Shown piece after piece: positions 1 through 11,913 of a stretch of DNA of 64,000 bases; position 1 is the first letter of the stretch; every line of letters begins with the position of its first letter. A model generated the notes under the pieces. It was not told where the DNA came from. It ran no database searches and was given only the letters and a program-made list of their open reading frames with translations. Origin of the DNA: Botrytis cinerea B05.10 (lineage: Eukaryota > Ascomycota > Leotiomycetes > Helotiales > Sclerotiniaceae); contig NC_037312.1 in NCBI RefSeq assembly GCF_000143535.2, positions 2,046,001 through 2,110,000 on the forward strand. The letters are read 5' to 3'. Position numbers and translations under genes: made by a program.

Positions 1-1433
1 CACAACAATGGCTTGTTGTTGAGTCAGGTTTGAAGTAATCTTCTCGCCTCTTGTGATCAACTGTTTCTTCACAGTCCACTTTGCGAACTCGACAGGATCC
101 ACGCCAAGTAACGCTGTCGCCTTTAACAATGCCGGCTCGTTAGGAGCCAAGACAGAGTCCGTTCTTGAGGCTGTGATCTTTACGTCTCCCAAATGCAGCA
201 ATGCTGCAAGCAACTTGAAGATATCCGCTTGTTGATCAGCGTCCACTCCAATTGTTGCCAAAGATCCCTTAAGTGCTTCGAATTCTGCTTTATCATCAAC
301 ACCGTCGATAGTTGGCGAGCTTCCTTGGTTAAGGTAATCAAATTGCTCTACGGACTTCAAATCGAGTTCCTTTGTCTCGCTTTCCGATGCTCCTGCTACT
401 AACTGATAGAAAACGTGGTAATTTCGCTCCTTAAGTGGCTGGAACACTAATCTCGAACGCTCTAACAAGTAGGTACGGATTTTGGCTCCAATGATGTTTG
501 TCTTGTCGTCGAACATAATCTCAATATATTTTCCAAATCGAGAGGAATTGTCATTACGTGTGGTCTTGGCGTTACCGAAAGCTTCCATAATAGGATTCGT
601 GGCCAAAATTCGTTCTTCGGTTTCACTCATTTGCTCTGTACCCCGTTTCGTCCTTGTCCCCGGCTGATCTGGGGATTCTCTGGTAGCAAAATATCGCATA
701 ATGTACTTGGCACTGACCGTCTTTCCGGCTCCAGATTCTCCTGATACCACTATAGTCTGATTCTTTTGACTCCGTAACATGTCCCTACAGATTGTTAGTA
801 AGTCACTGGGGTTTGAATAGCAGCCACATACGCAAACGCTTCTTCAGCAATGGCAAATAAATGCGGAGCTTGAGTAGCTCTTTGCCTTCCCGCATACACC
901 TGTACCATGCCAGGAACGTATAAAGAATCAACTCGTGCAAAGGGATTCGTTGCTATCAGCACAATACCACTGTATGTGTATATTTCTTTCTGCAAGTATC
1001 GTAATCGGATTGCCTGCAAGACTGTACCGCATAGTCAGTTTAATGAGCCGAGAGATATAGTGTTAGATGACCTACCAGCAGGCTCGTTGAGATGGGAAAG
1101 ATTCGTTAGATCATCACTGGCTTCGAGCATCGTTGGATTCATAAGAGGAGGTAGGGAGGCATTATTTGCTTGTGTCAACGCTTCTTCAGTGGCCTCTATA
1201 GACTTGGTCTGTTGAGAAGTATAAAAGTCAGCACAGTTCGGGTGGAAGGAGGGAGAAACAAATATGTGAGGTTCCTCTCCAGTTGCAGGATAACAAACCT
1301 CTCCATTCTCGAGTTGGAAGACAAGTGTGTACTTGTCTCCATTCAATGTTTTCGAAACCAATTCCGAAGCAACCCATCCTTCAGTAGTATCCGGCTGCCA
1401 TGCCTTCGTACCAATCTCATAATTATGCGCCAT
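1..1433 (-). CDS. MYO2: Class V myosin heavy chain, N-terminal motor part (cut by window edge)
   Basis: Actin-based motor that carries vesicles and organelles to the hyphal tip. Four exons are visible: 1433-1299, 1208-1076, 1021-832 and 784 to the left edge. The start is the ATG of MAHNYEIGTKAWQPD at 1433, followed by the SH3-like N-terminal domain (WVASELVSKT) and the motor head. The head shows the P-loop GESGAGKT near residue 168, the switch-I region NDNSSRFGKY, and EAFGNAKT. The reading frame is still open at base 1 (around LITRGEKIT), so the rest of the head, the IQ motifs, coiled coil and cargo tail lie outside the window. The N-terminal extension before the motor and the MYO2-like sequence point to class V rather than myosin I or II. 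Introns are short with standard GT/AG ends. The family call is firm; the gene symbol follows the yeast orthologue (myoE in Aspergillus). Confidence 0.93.
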
Positions 1434-2632
1434 GATGGCGGTGTTGGTTGTCGAGAACCTGCCTGCCCTCGAACTGCTTCAAATATAATAATAATGGGGA
1501 CGTGGTTCTTCCAGTATCGGTCTGCATGAACTGAACCACCCTAATTGTAATGGTGTTGTTCAAGTAAGTAGCGAGATAGGTGTTGAAGATGTGCCACCGC
1601 AAATGACCTGTCTTCTTTTTCTTTGTAAAATAAGTACAAGATGCATTCGAAGATGGTAAGGAGGTTGAGAGCCACGGTATTTGGGATTTAGGATGCTTGT
1701 CGCGAGCTCAGTCGTCAACAGGGATATGTCTTGGCGACGCTAAAATATTTTAGTCATGAAGTACACCAGATTCCCGGTGACCCCTATTTTCGTGGATGTG
1801 GGACAAATGCAAAAGGTATGGGACTTGAGAACAGAGCAGATCTCAAGAAAGCCAGCGTGCTGTACGGAGTGGGAGCAGGATGTCTCAACTTTCTTTCCTC
1901 CTTTCTTAACACTACAAGCATGCTAAACCCCAAATTAAAATTGACTCCATTCCCTTTTCATGCAATCGGGTGAATCCAACAACATCAACATTTCTTTTCT
2001 ATTTGACGAATCATGCAATACAAAATAATAATAAGTGTTCCTGCTAACCTATTGGTATCTCACCGCTTCGATTCACTTCAAAGTGGTAACGTGTAAGTTC
2101 AATCCACAGTAATAGTAAGCACTCGGAGCAGATACAGACACAGTTGTTGTATTCTGGAAGTGTTAGACTTTCTACTATATAGGTAGGTATCTACAAATGT
2201 ATGCACGAACTTGGGATTTTCTAATTCACCATTATCGTCCATTGTTTAACCCACATCTTGGCCATCCTGTCGAATTATCTCGGGGCTCGAAGTCGGGGAG
2301 CTATAGTTGGGGAAACCCAGCATGGAGTTTTATGAAGGTTTACATAGTTCGTGCTCAAGCAGAAGTCAATGCTACTCGTCCATCCATTTGCGATTTACTT
2401 GTCTACATCATGTGTTTGTGTAATGATGCTGTAGATGCCTATTAGAAAGGCTCAATTCCAGGTCAGGGACAATATATTTCGCGTGGAAATATAGTGTAGG
2501 GCTTAGTCTACCGATAAAGTTTTCTAGAAATCTTGGAAAATAACCCTGCATTATCGGTTGTCGAATATCAAATTAGTTCATCGTAAGTTGGGAATTTCAA
2601 CACAGAAAGGAACTTTCGAGGTAGATGTAACG
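1434..2632. other. Intergenic, upstream of the myosin gene
   Basis: No convincing coding sequence on either strand. The open frames here (for example 1731-1973 and 2197-2445, plus strand) have no recognisable domain. The stretch must hold the myosin promoter and leader. A TAGGTAGGTA-type motif lies at 2180-2190. Confidence 0.5.
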
Positions 2633-3776
2633 TTAGAGTAAGAAGAAACGCCATGGGGCTCTGTAAGGAATGTCGGTAACACGGTTGAGGTAGATGCATA
2701 TGGGCGAAGAGACAAAATCGTACTTCTCACTTACGACCTTCAGCTTCTTCACATTTCTTGCATCGTACCCTTCAAGAACATTCTGCGGTCCAAATTCATA
2801 GTTGACGAACCTGTGCCGAGTACATAAATCTCTTCTTGTAGTAGAAAAAGCATCAATTTGCCCAATCAGATTAAGAACAGCGGATGATAGAAGGCCATCT
2901 GATGCATCTGATGTAGCATTTGCGTGCACTGTATCGATGAGGCAGATGGTGAACGGCTCATCCGTTGCGTTCATCCCTAAGGAGTTTCCCTATGAGATTG
3001 CGAGGCGGCGAAAAACCCCTCCCTGACTGGCTGAAAGACAAGAATGAACATCAAGCCCCTAACGATCTCTACCTCTTCAGCCGCTGTTTTCCAGGGCTCT
3101 CGAACATTAATCATGAGCTGGAAATGGACAAGAAAGCTTGTTGTAAAAAGTCATTGACGAGCCCCATTGGTGCTGAAGGCTTATTGCTCTTCTGAAAACT
3201 CAGGAGTGAAGCAACTGGTACTGCATTTCCTTCTCTGGAGTACCAACAGGGAAATCGTTCAGGGCTTGGATAAATTCGGGAGACGTAGAGTTTTCGTAGT
3301 AGGTGGTGCCGCGCCCTGTTAGTTGATATTGCCCGAACTTGCCCAAACCTGCCCAAACCGTATGCCCGCCTCTAGCTTCTTCGAGGATTCTAGTTTCAAG
3401 ATTCTGGAAATGTCAATGTCGATTCCATAGATTTAATCTTTTGTATCAATTCAGTCATCGAAGCCATTTCAATTTCTGGAACGACTTCATTATTTAGAAA
3501 GAATCAAATGGTCTAAAGTTTTTGATTGTTGAACTGCAGTCTGTCTGGACCATCGAACGCTCTGAACTGTGTCCGATTATCTCCTGTGAATAATGCCGAT
3601 CTTGCGCAACTAATGATATCTGATACTTCTTGGGCGTCTGTTGGCTGGATAAGGAATGCAGGCGAAACCTCGTTTTCAAATGTAGCAAAGTAAGAGATCT
3701 TGTTTGTGGTATACCTATCGCTATCGGGAAGCAGGAGTTTCCCAGGGAAATTGTCAAGCAGGATTAAACAATCCAT
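2633..3776 (-). pseudogene. Decayed FAD-linked (berberine-bridge type) oxidoreductase
   Basis: The left end of the relic (2974-2633) reads like the C-terminus of PCMH-type FAD oxidoreductases: a berberine-like YEFGPQNVLEGYDARNVKKL stretch ending in VVSEKYD. The right end (3776-3513) reads like the start of the FAD_binding_4 domain: FPGKLLLPDS, then SYFATFENEVSPAFLIQPTD and EVSDIISCARS. Between them the expected RGGGH flavin-attachment block is missing, stops occur in all frames, and only scraps remain in different frames (GHTVWAG-like at about 3365, then SPEFIQALNDFPVGTP). Normal family members are about 450-500 residues; this copy has lost most of the FAD domain. I read it as a relic with deletion and frameshifts rather than a multi-intron gene, because no set of plausible introns restores the core. 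Confidence 0.6.
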
Positions 3777-4834
3777 CGTCGCTGTTCAATGCATTGTTAC
3801 AATCAAACGATGAGGTGTCGTATAACTTCAGGATTCAAGCAGCATTGGGGAATAGGGAAAAGTGTAATCACAAACATTCTTTGTGAATACTTGGTGACAG
3901 GCTACCAAAATTGAGAGAAGCTGGCAATGACTTCTTACTAAGAAGTTTCAACTGTTGTCTATTGCCTCGATGTCTCCGTGGGCAAGCACTGTGTATGACA
4001 AATCCGTCCCTAGGGAACAGAGGAGGGGGGGGAGGATGAAAGTCAAGGGGCCAAAGGAAGACTTTTATAAGAGATCAACACTCAAGAAAGAATCCGGATT
4101 TTAATTGTTTCGATATAATTCGTTTTAATATGGGGATTTTGATATCTACCCATGGTGCTTAACCTCTAGATTGACATCGAAGATTCAAAGGAACAGCATT
4201 CCAGAAAGTATGTCAACCAGAACCTGGGAGAACATTACATTATAAATCATTTCGCGCGGGCCGTAATCCACCCATATTTTTTTTTTTCACTGAAAAGGCT
4301 GAAGTCTGGGAAGATAACCCTGCAAAATTTTCGTTTTTCCGTTTGGTTTGTCGACGCGGGGTAAAATTATTTAATTCGATGAGTGCTACCTACCTAGTAG
4401 GTACCGATTCACACGTTCAACAGATTTCAGATGAACAACATGAGGTGTATATGCAGGATATTGCCTGAACAACCTCTGTCTATTTATTTTCCTCACAAAT
4501 GCAGAAACTAATGTGGACTTGAATGGAATCGTGATTGTCATTTGACTTTTCCTAGGAAGAAATCTACATACTCCATGGGAATTACCAGTGGAAAATAGAG
4601 ATCAAAAATATGGAAGGGATGTAAGCTTCTTAAGCAATTAGGCTATTCTAATAGAAGCGAGTAAAATACCGGATCAAAAATGCAGTTTGGAAAAACACCT
4701 ATGCAATTGCGGACTATGCTTCCTGAACGACTTTATGTGCCAAAAGCACTTCGGAGGTACTCTTAGGCCAAGAACGTCGTTCTTTTGGAAAGGTAGTCAG
4801 GGAGTGAAAATGTCGATAACCCTCAAAACTTCAT
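3777..4834. other. Intergenic between the oxidoreductase relic and NAP1
   Basis: No coding sequence recognised. It holds a run of T near 4270-4285 and the near-palindrome TACCTACCTAGTAGGTA at 4387-4403. The right end is NAP1 3' flank. Confidence 0.5.
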
Positions 4835-6263
4835 TTAACTCTGCTTACACTCAGCAGCCTCTTGCTTGGGCTTTGCAGCATCATCCTGATTCCAATTAGT
4901 TCATGTAGATAAAATGGGCATATAACAACTTACATCCTCATCCGACTCATCTTCATCATCATCACGGTCTTCACTCATATCTTCCTCATCGTCTTCATCC
5001 TCAAAATCGCCTTCCTCCAAATCGTCATCCAATTCCTCGAATTGAAGTGCCTCACCAGTGAACCAATCGATTGCACGTGGAATAAGCTTCTCCTTAATAT
5101 CCTCACCCAACTGGTAATCAAGCTCAAGGCGCTCCTCGATATCCGAAGCCAAGTCATCATCGTCTTCGTCGGTAGGTGCCTTTGGTGGGGAGAAGAAGTT
5201 GAAGAAGGACTCTGTTGGGACTGTCTTCTTAACAACACGGGTTTGCTTTGTGTCTGAAGTAATAATTAGTAAGATTCAAGCATGACCAAGTTGTACCAAA
5301 CTTACTCTTGTTGCGTTGCTTCTTGCTCTCAACTCGGACAGTCAAATCTTTGCCTTCCTTCCAGTTGATCTTGTCACCCTCAGCGTGGTCGTAGATGAAG
5401 TCTCCACCGTAGCCACTCTCGTTCTGATAGAAGTAAGTCTTGGTGATTGTCTTGTTAGTGAAGAACTCGTTGTCGGCAAATTGGAAAATCAAACGGAAAC
5501 CTGGTTTGTCAAGGTATTCCATTTGGATATCGGTCAAGTCCTTAAGGGCGGCCTCATCTCTATCTGTGATCATCTCGGCAAGCGAAACTTGGTTCTTCAT
5601 GGCGGACAGCCAGAATTCTGGGATACCGGAAATCTTCTCAGCGGACTCATCGACCTTTTCGGCTTGCTCTGCGTCGTGCTCTTCATCGTCCTCCTCACCC
5701 GACTTAATCTCCTCCTCGGTAGGCTCGACTTCACCGTTAACGATCTTAGCTCTCTTCTGGTAAAGAGGAGTGAACTTGGCGAAGTACTTCTTCTCAAGCT
5801 CCAATACCTCTTCTTGGAATTCGGCCTCTAACTTCGAATGTTCTTTTTGAACGCCCTTGAGGCCGGCAACGCGACGACGAACGGGTGTAGGGAGGGACTC
5901 GACATAACCGGATGAACGGCCTACAAGGGAGCCAAGCTTTCCTTGAATCATTTCGACAAGTTTTGGGTTTTGTGCGAAAATGGAGGCTGCTGTAGCGCGG
6001 TCGAACTCCTCTGCAAGATGAATGTCAGTCATTGGCTTAAAAACTCGGTGTAGGACGGAGTAACAACGAACCTTCCTTGATCGTGCCAACACCAGGTTGC
6101 TGAGCATGCGATGAAATAGGAGCGTTGTTCATTGGGGTATTTTGAGGAGTTCTGGGAATTAAAACGTCAATATTGTAAATGGAATTTTTTGAAGTATTTG
6201 GAATGTCTATTTGGAAACTTACGGGGCGGTTTGGGGGTTGTTTTTCTTTGGAATGTCCGACAT
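4835..6263 (-). CDS. NAP1: Nucleosome assembly protein 1 (histone H2A-H2B chaperone)
   Basis: Histone chaperone that carries H2A-H2B between cytoplasm and nucleus and assembles nucleosomes; yeast Nap1 also acts in septin and Clb2 signalling. Five exons (6263-6223, 6151-6072, 6010-5306, 5253-4934, 4885-4835) add to 1197 bases, 398 residues. The start ATG opens [14 protein letters not shown]. The NAP domain shows the dimerising helix ([15 protein letters not shown]), the [11 protein letters not shown] block, [20 protein letters not shown], and SFFNFFSPP. It is followed by an acidic tail and a short last exon giving [14 protein letters not shown]. Cysteine and glutamine near the C-terminus are usual in fungal NAP1. 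It is divergent from the P5B ATPase gene, 471 bases away. Retaining the last intron would end the protein a few residues earlier. Confidence 0.96.
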
Positions 6264-6734
6264 CTTTTCGATTCTTTTAAATTACTTGAGTAGGTTGATA
6301 AAAGAAAGGAATGTATCTCTTGGGGTGTAAGAGATTTTGTCTCGTGGCGATGTTCTTGAGAAGAAAAGTTCTTGAGGTGGAGGTTGAGAAGTTGTTGGAT
6401 CTTAGCGTCCAAGATTTGTTTAGATTGTGATTGCGGGCTACCACGACTTCTGAAATAACCGATAAGGCGGGGCGAAAATAACGAACCTGAGGTTGAGATG
6501 ACCAATTATCAGGCAGAATACGCCGAGCTATTTTCATAGACTAGTGATTACTGGGTAGATTAGAGTGAGACTTTCCGAGTGCTGCTTGTTGAATCGCGCC
6601 GCGCTACGAAATTATAACTTTTCTAAGTCTCTAGGTTGGCCGCCAACATTTTGGCCATTCACCGATAATGTGTATTTCACCTTCATAATTATTTGGTTAT
6701 CAGCTCAAAGGCTTTAATTTTTCGTCAATTTAAT
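6264..6734. promoter_or_regulatory. Shared divergent promoter of NAP1 and the P5B ATPase
   Basis: A 471-base space between two start codons on opposite strands. Both promoters and leaders must fit here. I see no clear TATA box or known factor site that would separate the two. Confidence 0.55.
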
Positions 6735-9700
6735 ATGGCAGAATCCAATGGTTCTGCTGCTGCAGGCCACCGGCCGCGGCGAAGTAGCTCGATCGCAAAC
6801 CATAGAGGAACAAGTCGCCATGGGCCTTACAGAAGAGATTCCAATGTGTCCACTACAAGTTTCATGGATGATGTTGAGATGGCACACGATGAGATGTTTT
6901 CGGGTGCTGTTTCGGAATCAGTTCCCTCTAGCATTGCATCCTTCGCACATCGACGGTCACGAGCAGATTCTACTGCGAGTTTCACCTATTATCAAGAGAA
7001 CGAGGACGATGAGCTTTTACGGAGCACCGAGGACGAAGACGACAGCGCTATAATAGATGACGAAGACGACATTCAATTTCAAGAGGAAGATTCGGACCTA
7101 GAAGCTGCCGGGCTGGCCATGAGAAGGACATCGACCATAGAATCCAGAAATTCCGTGCATGATCGATTATTGCGCAGTGATAGTGCTAGAACAGATGGGA
7201 GTAATCTTGGACAGGGTCATCGAACGAATCAAAAAATATACATCATCACAGAGGACCTGACTATAGTGGTCGCTGGTTTTCGAACAAGTACTTTTGGATT
7301 TGCGCTATACTTGGCCATCTGTATACTTTCCTTTGGTCTTGGTTATCTATTGCTACGATGGTTGCCGCGCTGGCAAGTTCGGGTCATTGGTACTCCATCA
7401 CCGCTGAGAGAATGTGCTTGGGTTGTCATTGAAGTCAGTAATTATCGTATACTCGAAATTCCAATATTCTTTTCAAGCGACTCTGTGTGCCCCCTTAAAT
7501 TGTAACAACACGCGTGCTGACTTGATCTATGTGCGTAGAACCAATGGGGAGAATTTGTTGTTCAAGATGTTGAATCAAAGGAATACGGGCGCTCTCTTTC
7601 TACAGTCTTCGGACTGTCAGAAAAGAAATACATGTCTTATGATTATGACGACGACCCAATTTTGGACAACTTACGTATTCTTGACTATCGTTATATGCGG
7701 TTCTCGTTCAATCCTTTAAAGGATAGATTCATCCTTTGCAATAGTGAGTTTCATTCCTATCTGACTCCCCTATGGGCTTCAACAGTCCACAAGGAACCAC
7801 GGCACCCTCAATTTGAAGACTTTTAATGAACGAGAACCTATTGTTTGTCCTAGATTCAGATTCTAGTGTATTGGTATTGGAAACAAATTCGATACCTCGG
7901 GCACTCAGCTTTCCAAAAACATTCAAGGCTCAAGGCTTCCTTGTTCTTGGAATACAGTCCAAAATATTGAAATTCGTGGTCTATTTTGTAGCCAGCGCGA
8001 ACTTGTCATAATTGAACTGCGCTAACTAAAAATTCACAGGCTGGAAGGATCCGGCATGGACTGACGTAAAATCCATCCGTTCTGGAATCAGTGGAGAGGA
8101 AAAGGAAAATAGAGAACTAGTTTTCGGAAATAATATGATCGATATTAAACAGAAGACTGTTCCTCAACTTCTTGTAGATGAGGTACTTTATAATCCTCTC
8201 CGCCTAGAAGAAATCCCTACTAAATCGCTTAGGCATTCCATCCGTTCTATGTTTTCCAAGTTGCCAGTCTTATTTTATGGTCAATGGATCAGTACTATTA
8301 CTACGCTGCGTGTATTTTCGTCATATCTGCTGTGAGCATTACTACTACACTTCTAGAGACTAAATCCGTGAGTACATACCCGACAGATCGTGTTATACAC
8401 ACTAACAATTAAACCAAAGACAATGAAGCGATTAAGAGAAATTTCAAAGTTCGAATGTGACGTTCGTGTACTGCGCAATTCCTTCTGTAAGTCACGCGAT
8501 TTTTCTTTTCCGACAAACACAAGCTAACTTTTTTAGGGCGTTATGTTCCATCGAGTGAACTCGTTCCTGGAGATATTTACGAGGTCACAGATCCTGCCTT
8601 AGGGCAGTTTCCCTGTGATAGTCTATTATTGGCTGGCGATTGCATTGTTAACGAAAGCATGCTCACTGGTAAGGTCTACAAATCTCATGGTGACAAACTC
8701 TGACTTGTTTTAGGCGAGTCCGTTCCTGTCTCTAAAGTTCCTGCTACTGATGAATCTTTGCGGCTTCTCAACCTATCTGCTTCATCTGTAGCACCGGAGC
8801 TCGCGAAAAATTTCCTGTTCTGTGGAACTAAAATCATCAGGGCACGCCGTCCTCACGATGATAACGATGGTGAGGCAGTTGGGCTTGCTATGGCTGTCAG
8901 GACAGGCTTCAATACCACAAAAGGCGCATTGGTTCGGTCCATGCTCTTCCCAAAACCTTCAGGATTCAAGTTCTACAGAGATTCGTTCCGGTACATATCT
9001 GTCATGGGCGGTATTGCAATGCTAGGATTTGTTGCATCATTCATAAACTTTGTCCACTTGAATTTGGCATGGCACTTGATTGTTGTCAGAGCTCTGGATC
9101 TGATAACAATCGTAGTCCCACCAGCTTTGCCTGCAACCCTTACCATTGGAACCAATTTCGCCCTGGGGCGCCTTAGAAAAAAACAGATATTTTGTATCAG
9201 TCCTCAAAGAGTGAATGTCGGTGGAAAGCTCGACATCGTATGTTTCGACAAAACTGGTACATTGACTGAGGATGGCCTAGATGTGCTTGGTATTAGAGCT
9301 GTACACCAGCCTGCAAACAGATTCAGTGATATTCTCACTGACGCAACGTCCTTGTTACCTGGGGCGGCTTACGAACGTGACCCGACAGTTGATTACAACA
9401 TCCATAAAGCCATACTCTACACAATGGCAACATGTCATTCACTTCGAGTTGTCGATGATGAACTGATGGGCGACCCACTGGATCTGAAAATGTTTGACTT
9501 CACTGGTTGGTCTTTTGAGGAAGGCCAGCACAATTCCGGCGATGCCGATGATGAGGATTCGGGAGGATTATCACCTTCAATTGCACGACCCCCGGCAGGC
9601 ATGGAATACGATTTGGATGATCAAAACAACGCCACTAACTCTCCTATTGAACTTGGCGTTCTCAAATCCTTCGAATTTGTCTCCCAACTTCGCCGAGCCA

Positions 9701-11396
9701 GTGTAATCGCCCGGAACTTTGGATCCCAAGGGTGTGACATCTATGTGAAGGGTGCCCCTGAATGCATGAAAGATATCTGTAAAGCAGAAAGCTTCCCCAG
9801 TGATTACGAGGATCTTCTTGCTTATTATACCCATAGAGGCTTTCGTGTCATTGCTTGCGCCACGAAACATATTAAGAAGCTTAACTGGGTGAAGATGCAG
9901 AAGATGAGCCGCGAAGACACCGAATCGGAATTGAACTTCATTGGGTTCATTATTTTTGAGAACAAACTCAAGCCGAGCACAGCTGGTGTGTTGGACGAAT
10001 TGACTGAAGCTGGTATCAGGAAGGTTATGTGCACGGGCGACAATATCTTGACAGCCATCAGTGTCGCCCGAGAATGCAATCTCATCGACAAGACCGCTCA
10101 TTGTTTTGTACCCCATTTCGCAGAAGGGAACTCTCTAGATCCCAAAGCTCGATTGTCATGGGAGAGCATTGACAATGGCATTTATAAACTCGACAATCAA
10201 ACTTTAACTCCACTTCCTCCGCCCGTGGAAGGCGATGCGTCGTTGCCTTACGATATATCTAATTTAAGGAATTACTCTTTAGCCGTGAGCGGAGATGTCT
10301 TCCGCTGGGTTGTTGATTTTGCGCCTCCAGTCGTTCTACAGAGAATGTTAGTCTGTGGTCAAGTGTTTGCGCGGATGTCGCCCGACGAGAAGCATGAGCT
10401 AGTGGAGAAATTACAGAGCATTGATTACTGCTGCGGATTTTGTGGCGATGGCGCGAACGATTGTGGTGCTTTGAAGGCCGCAGATGTTGGCATCTCGTTG
10501 TCTGAAGCAGAAGCCTCCGTCGCTGCGCCATTCACCAGCCGAGTATTCGACATTACTTGCGTTCCTGAAGTTATACGTGAGGGCAGAGCAGCTCTAGTGA
10601 CCAGCTTCAGCTGTTTTAAATACATGAGTCTGTACTCGGCCATCCAGTTCACATCTGTGAGCTTCCTATACGCATCTGCATCAAACCTCGGGGACTTTCA
10701 ATTTCTCTTCATTGATTTAATACTAATTTTGCCTATTGCCATCTTCATGGGATGGACTGGACCCTTTCCTACTCTGTGCCAGAAACGCCCCACAGCCAAT
10801 CTTGTATCAAGAAAAGTCTTGACGCCACTCTTAGGTCAAATCACAATTTGCATCCTCATTCAGGCCATTGCATTCCAAGCAGTGCGACAACAGCCTTGGT
10901 TCATTCCTCCCCATCTCAACAAGGATGAATCCAACATTGAAAACTCCGAAAATACTACGCTGTTTTTGGTGTCTTGCTTCGAATACATTCTTTCTGGAAT
11001 CGTCCTCAGTGTGGGGAAGCCTTTCCGTCAATCCATGGCACATAACCGTAAGTGTTTGCAAATCTTTCTTCTTTCTTCTTAACGACTGATTGTTCTTTAG
11101 TGCCTTTTGTCGTCACGATTGTCGTAGCATTACTGTTCTCATTGTATATGCTCTTCGATCCTTCACAATGGTTGGCGAATTTCATGCAACTAACCGAAAT
11201 GAGCTGGGACTTCGAGGTCTTCATCCTGTTTCTAGGAGTCGGATACATTTCTCTGGCATGGACATCTGAAAATTACCTGCTACCGAAACTCGGAAAATAT
11301 TTGGGTATTTTGAAGACGTCGATCAGCCGGAAGCCTAAGCAGAGGAAGATATACAAGTTGGTGTTGGAGGAGATGCGCTTAAGTTCAATGCAATAA
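6735..11396 (+). CDS. YPK9: P5B-type cation/polyamine-transporting ATPase of the vacuole
   Basis: P-type ATPase of the P5B class (yeast Ypk9, human ATP13A2), a vacuolar/lysosomal transporter linked to polyamine export and metal tolerance. Eight exons (6735-7433, 7539-7743, 8040-8182, 8233-8367, 8420-8486, 8537-8668, 8714-11047, 11101-11396) add to 4011 bases, 1336 residues. The start is [11 protein letters not shown]; an upstream in-frame ATG at 6693 is possible but less likely. The order is an acidic, Ser/Arg-rich cytosolic N-terminus; a membrane hairpin near residue 200 ([19 protein letters not shown]); the actuator domain with [21 protein letters not shown], the signature separating P5B from P5A; phosphorylation motif [10 protein letters not shown]; nucleotide-binding domain with KGAPE; the hinge [11 protein letters not shown]; then C-terminal membrane helices. 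All catalytic motifs are intact. The fourth coding exon restores the family sequence [21 protein letters not shown] only if 8183-8232 is removed as an intron. Confidence 0.95.
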
Positions 11397-11913
11397 TGGT
11401 TGCGGTGAATGAACAAACAACGATACACAATGTAATTATATTTGTACACAAGCTGGGAAATAGATGGTTCATAAGAATCTTACAGCAGCCTGGCATGAGA
11501 CCCTAGACTTCCGTTGAGTCTACTTGAAATACCTTGAATCTGTTTAGACAATTGCTTTCAATCAAATTATTAAGCGATGCTCGATCGTTGAAAACGTAAT
11601 CGTGTACATAGGAAGGTCGAAAAGTTAGCTCACGGACGAGTCCTAGCATGAAAGCTAACGGGAGCTACGGGTACCGGAGTAGAATTTAGATGATGATATT
11701 AACTGGGGACTCTTCCGCGCACCCACCCGCGCTTTGATGAACATTCCTAAACACAGAGATCCCGAGCTCCCAGAAATAATTGTATTTTAGTTCCCTCAAT
11801 TCCCAGAAACATTCACGGGAACTATCTTTTGGTTCTTCAACTTTTGAAATCTTTAAACTGCTAATCATGAACTATGGTAAATCCAATCTACGTCATCTTA
11901 CTTCAGATCCTGC
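11397..11913. other. Intergenic between YPK9 and the methyltransferase gene
   Basis: YPK9 3' flank and the promoter of the next gene. No coding sequence or strong motif seen. Confidence 0.45.

Noticed and set aside
1731..2445. Plus-strand frames upstream of the myosin gene
   Set aside because: Low-complexity translations with no domain; more likely promoter and leader.
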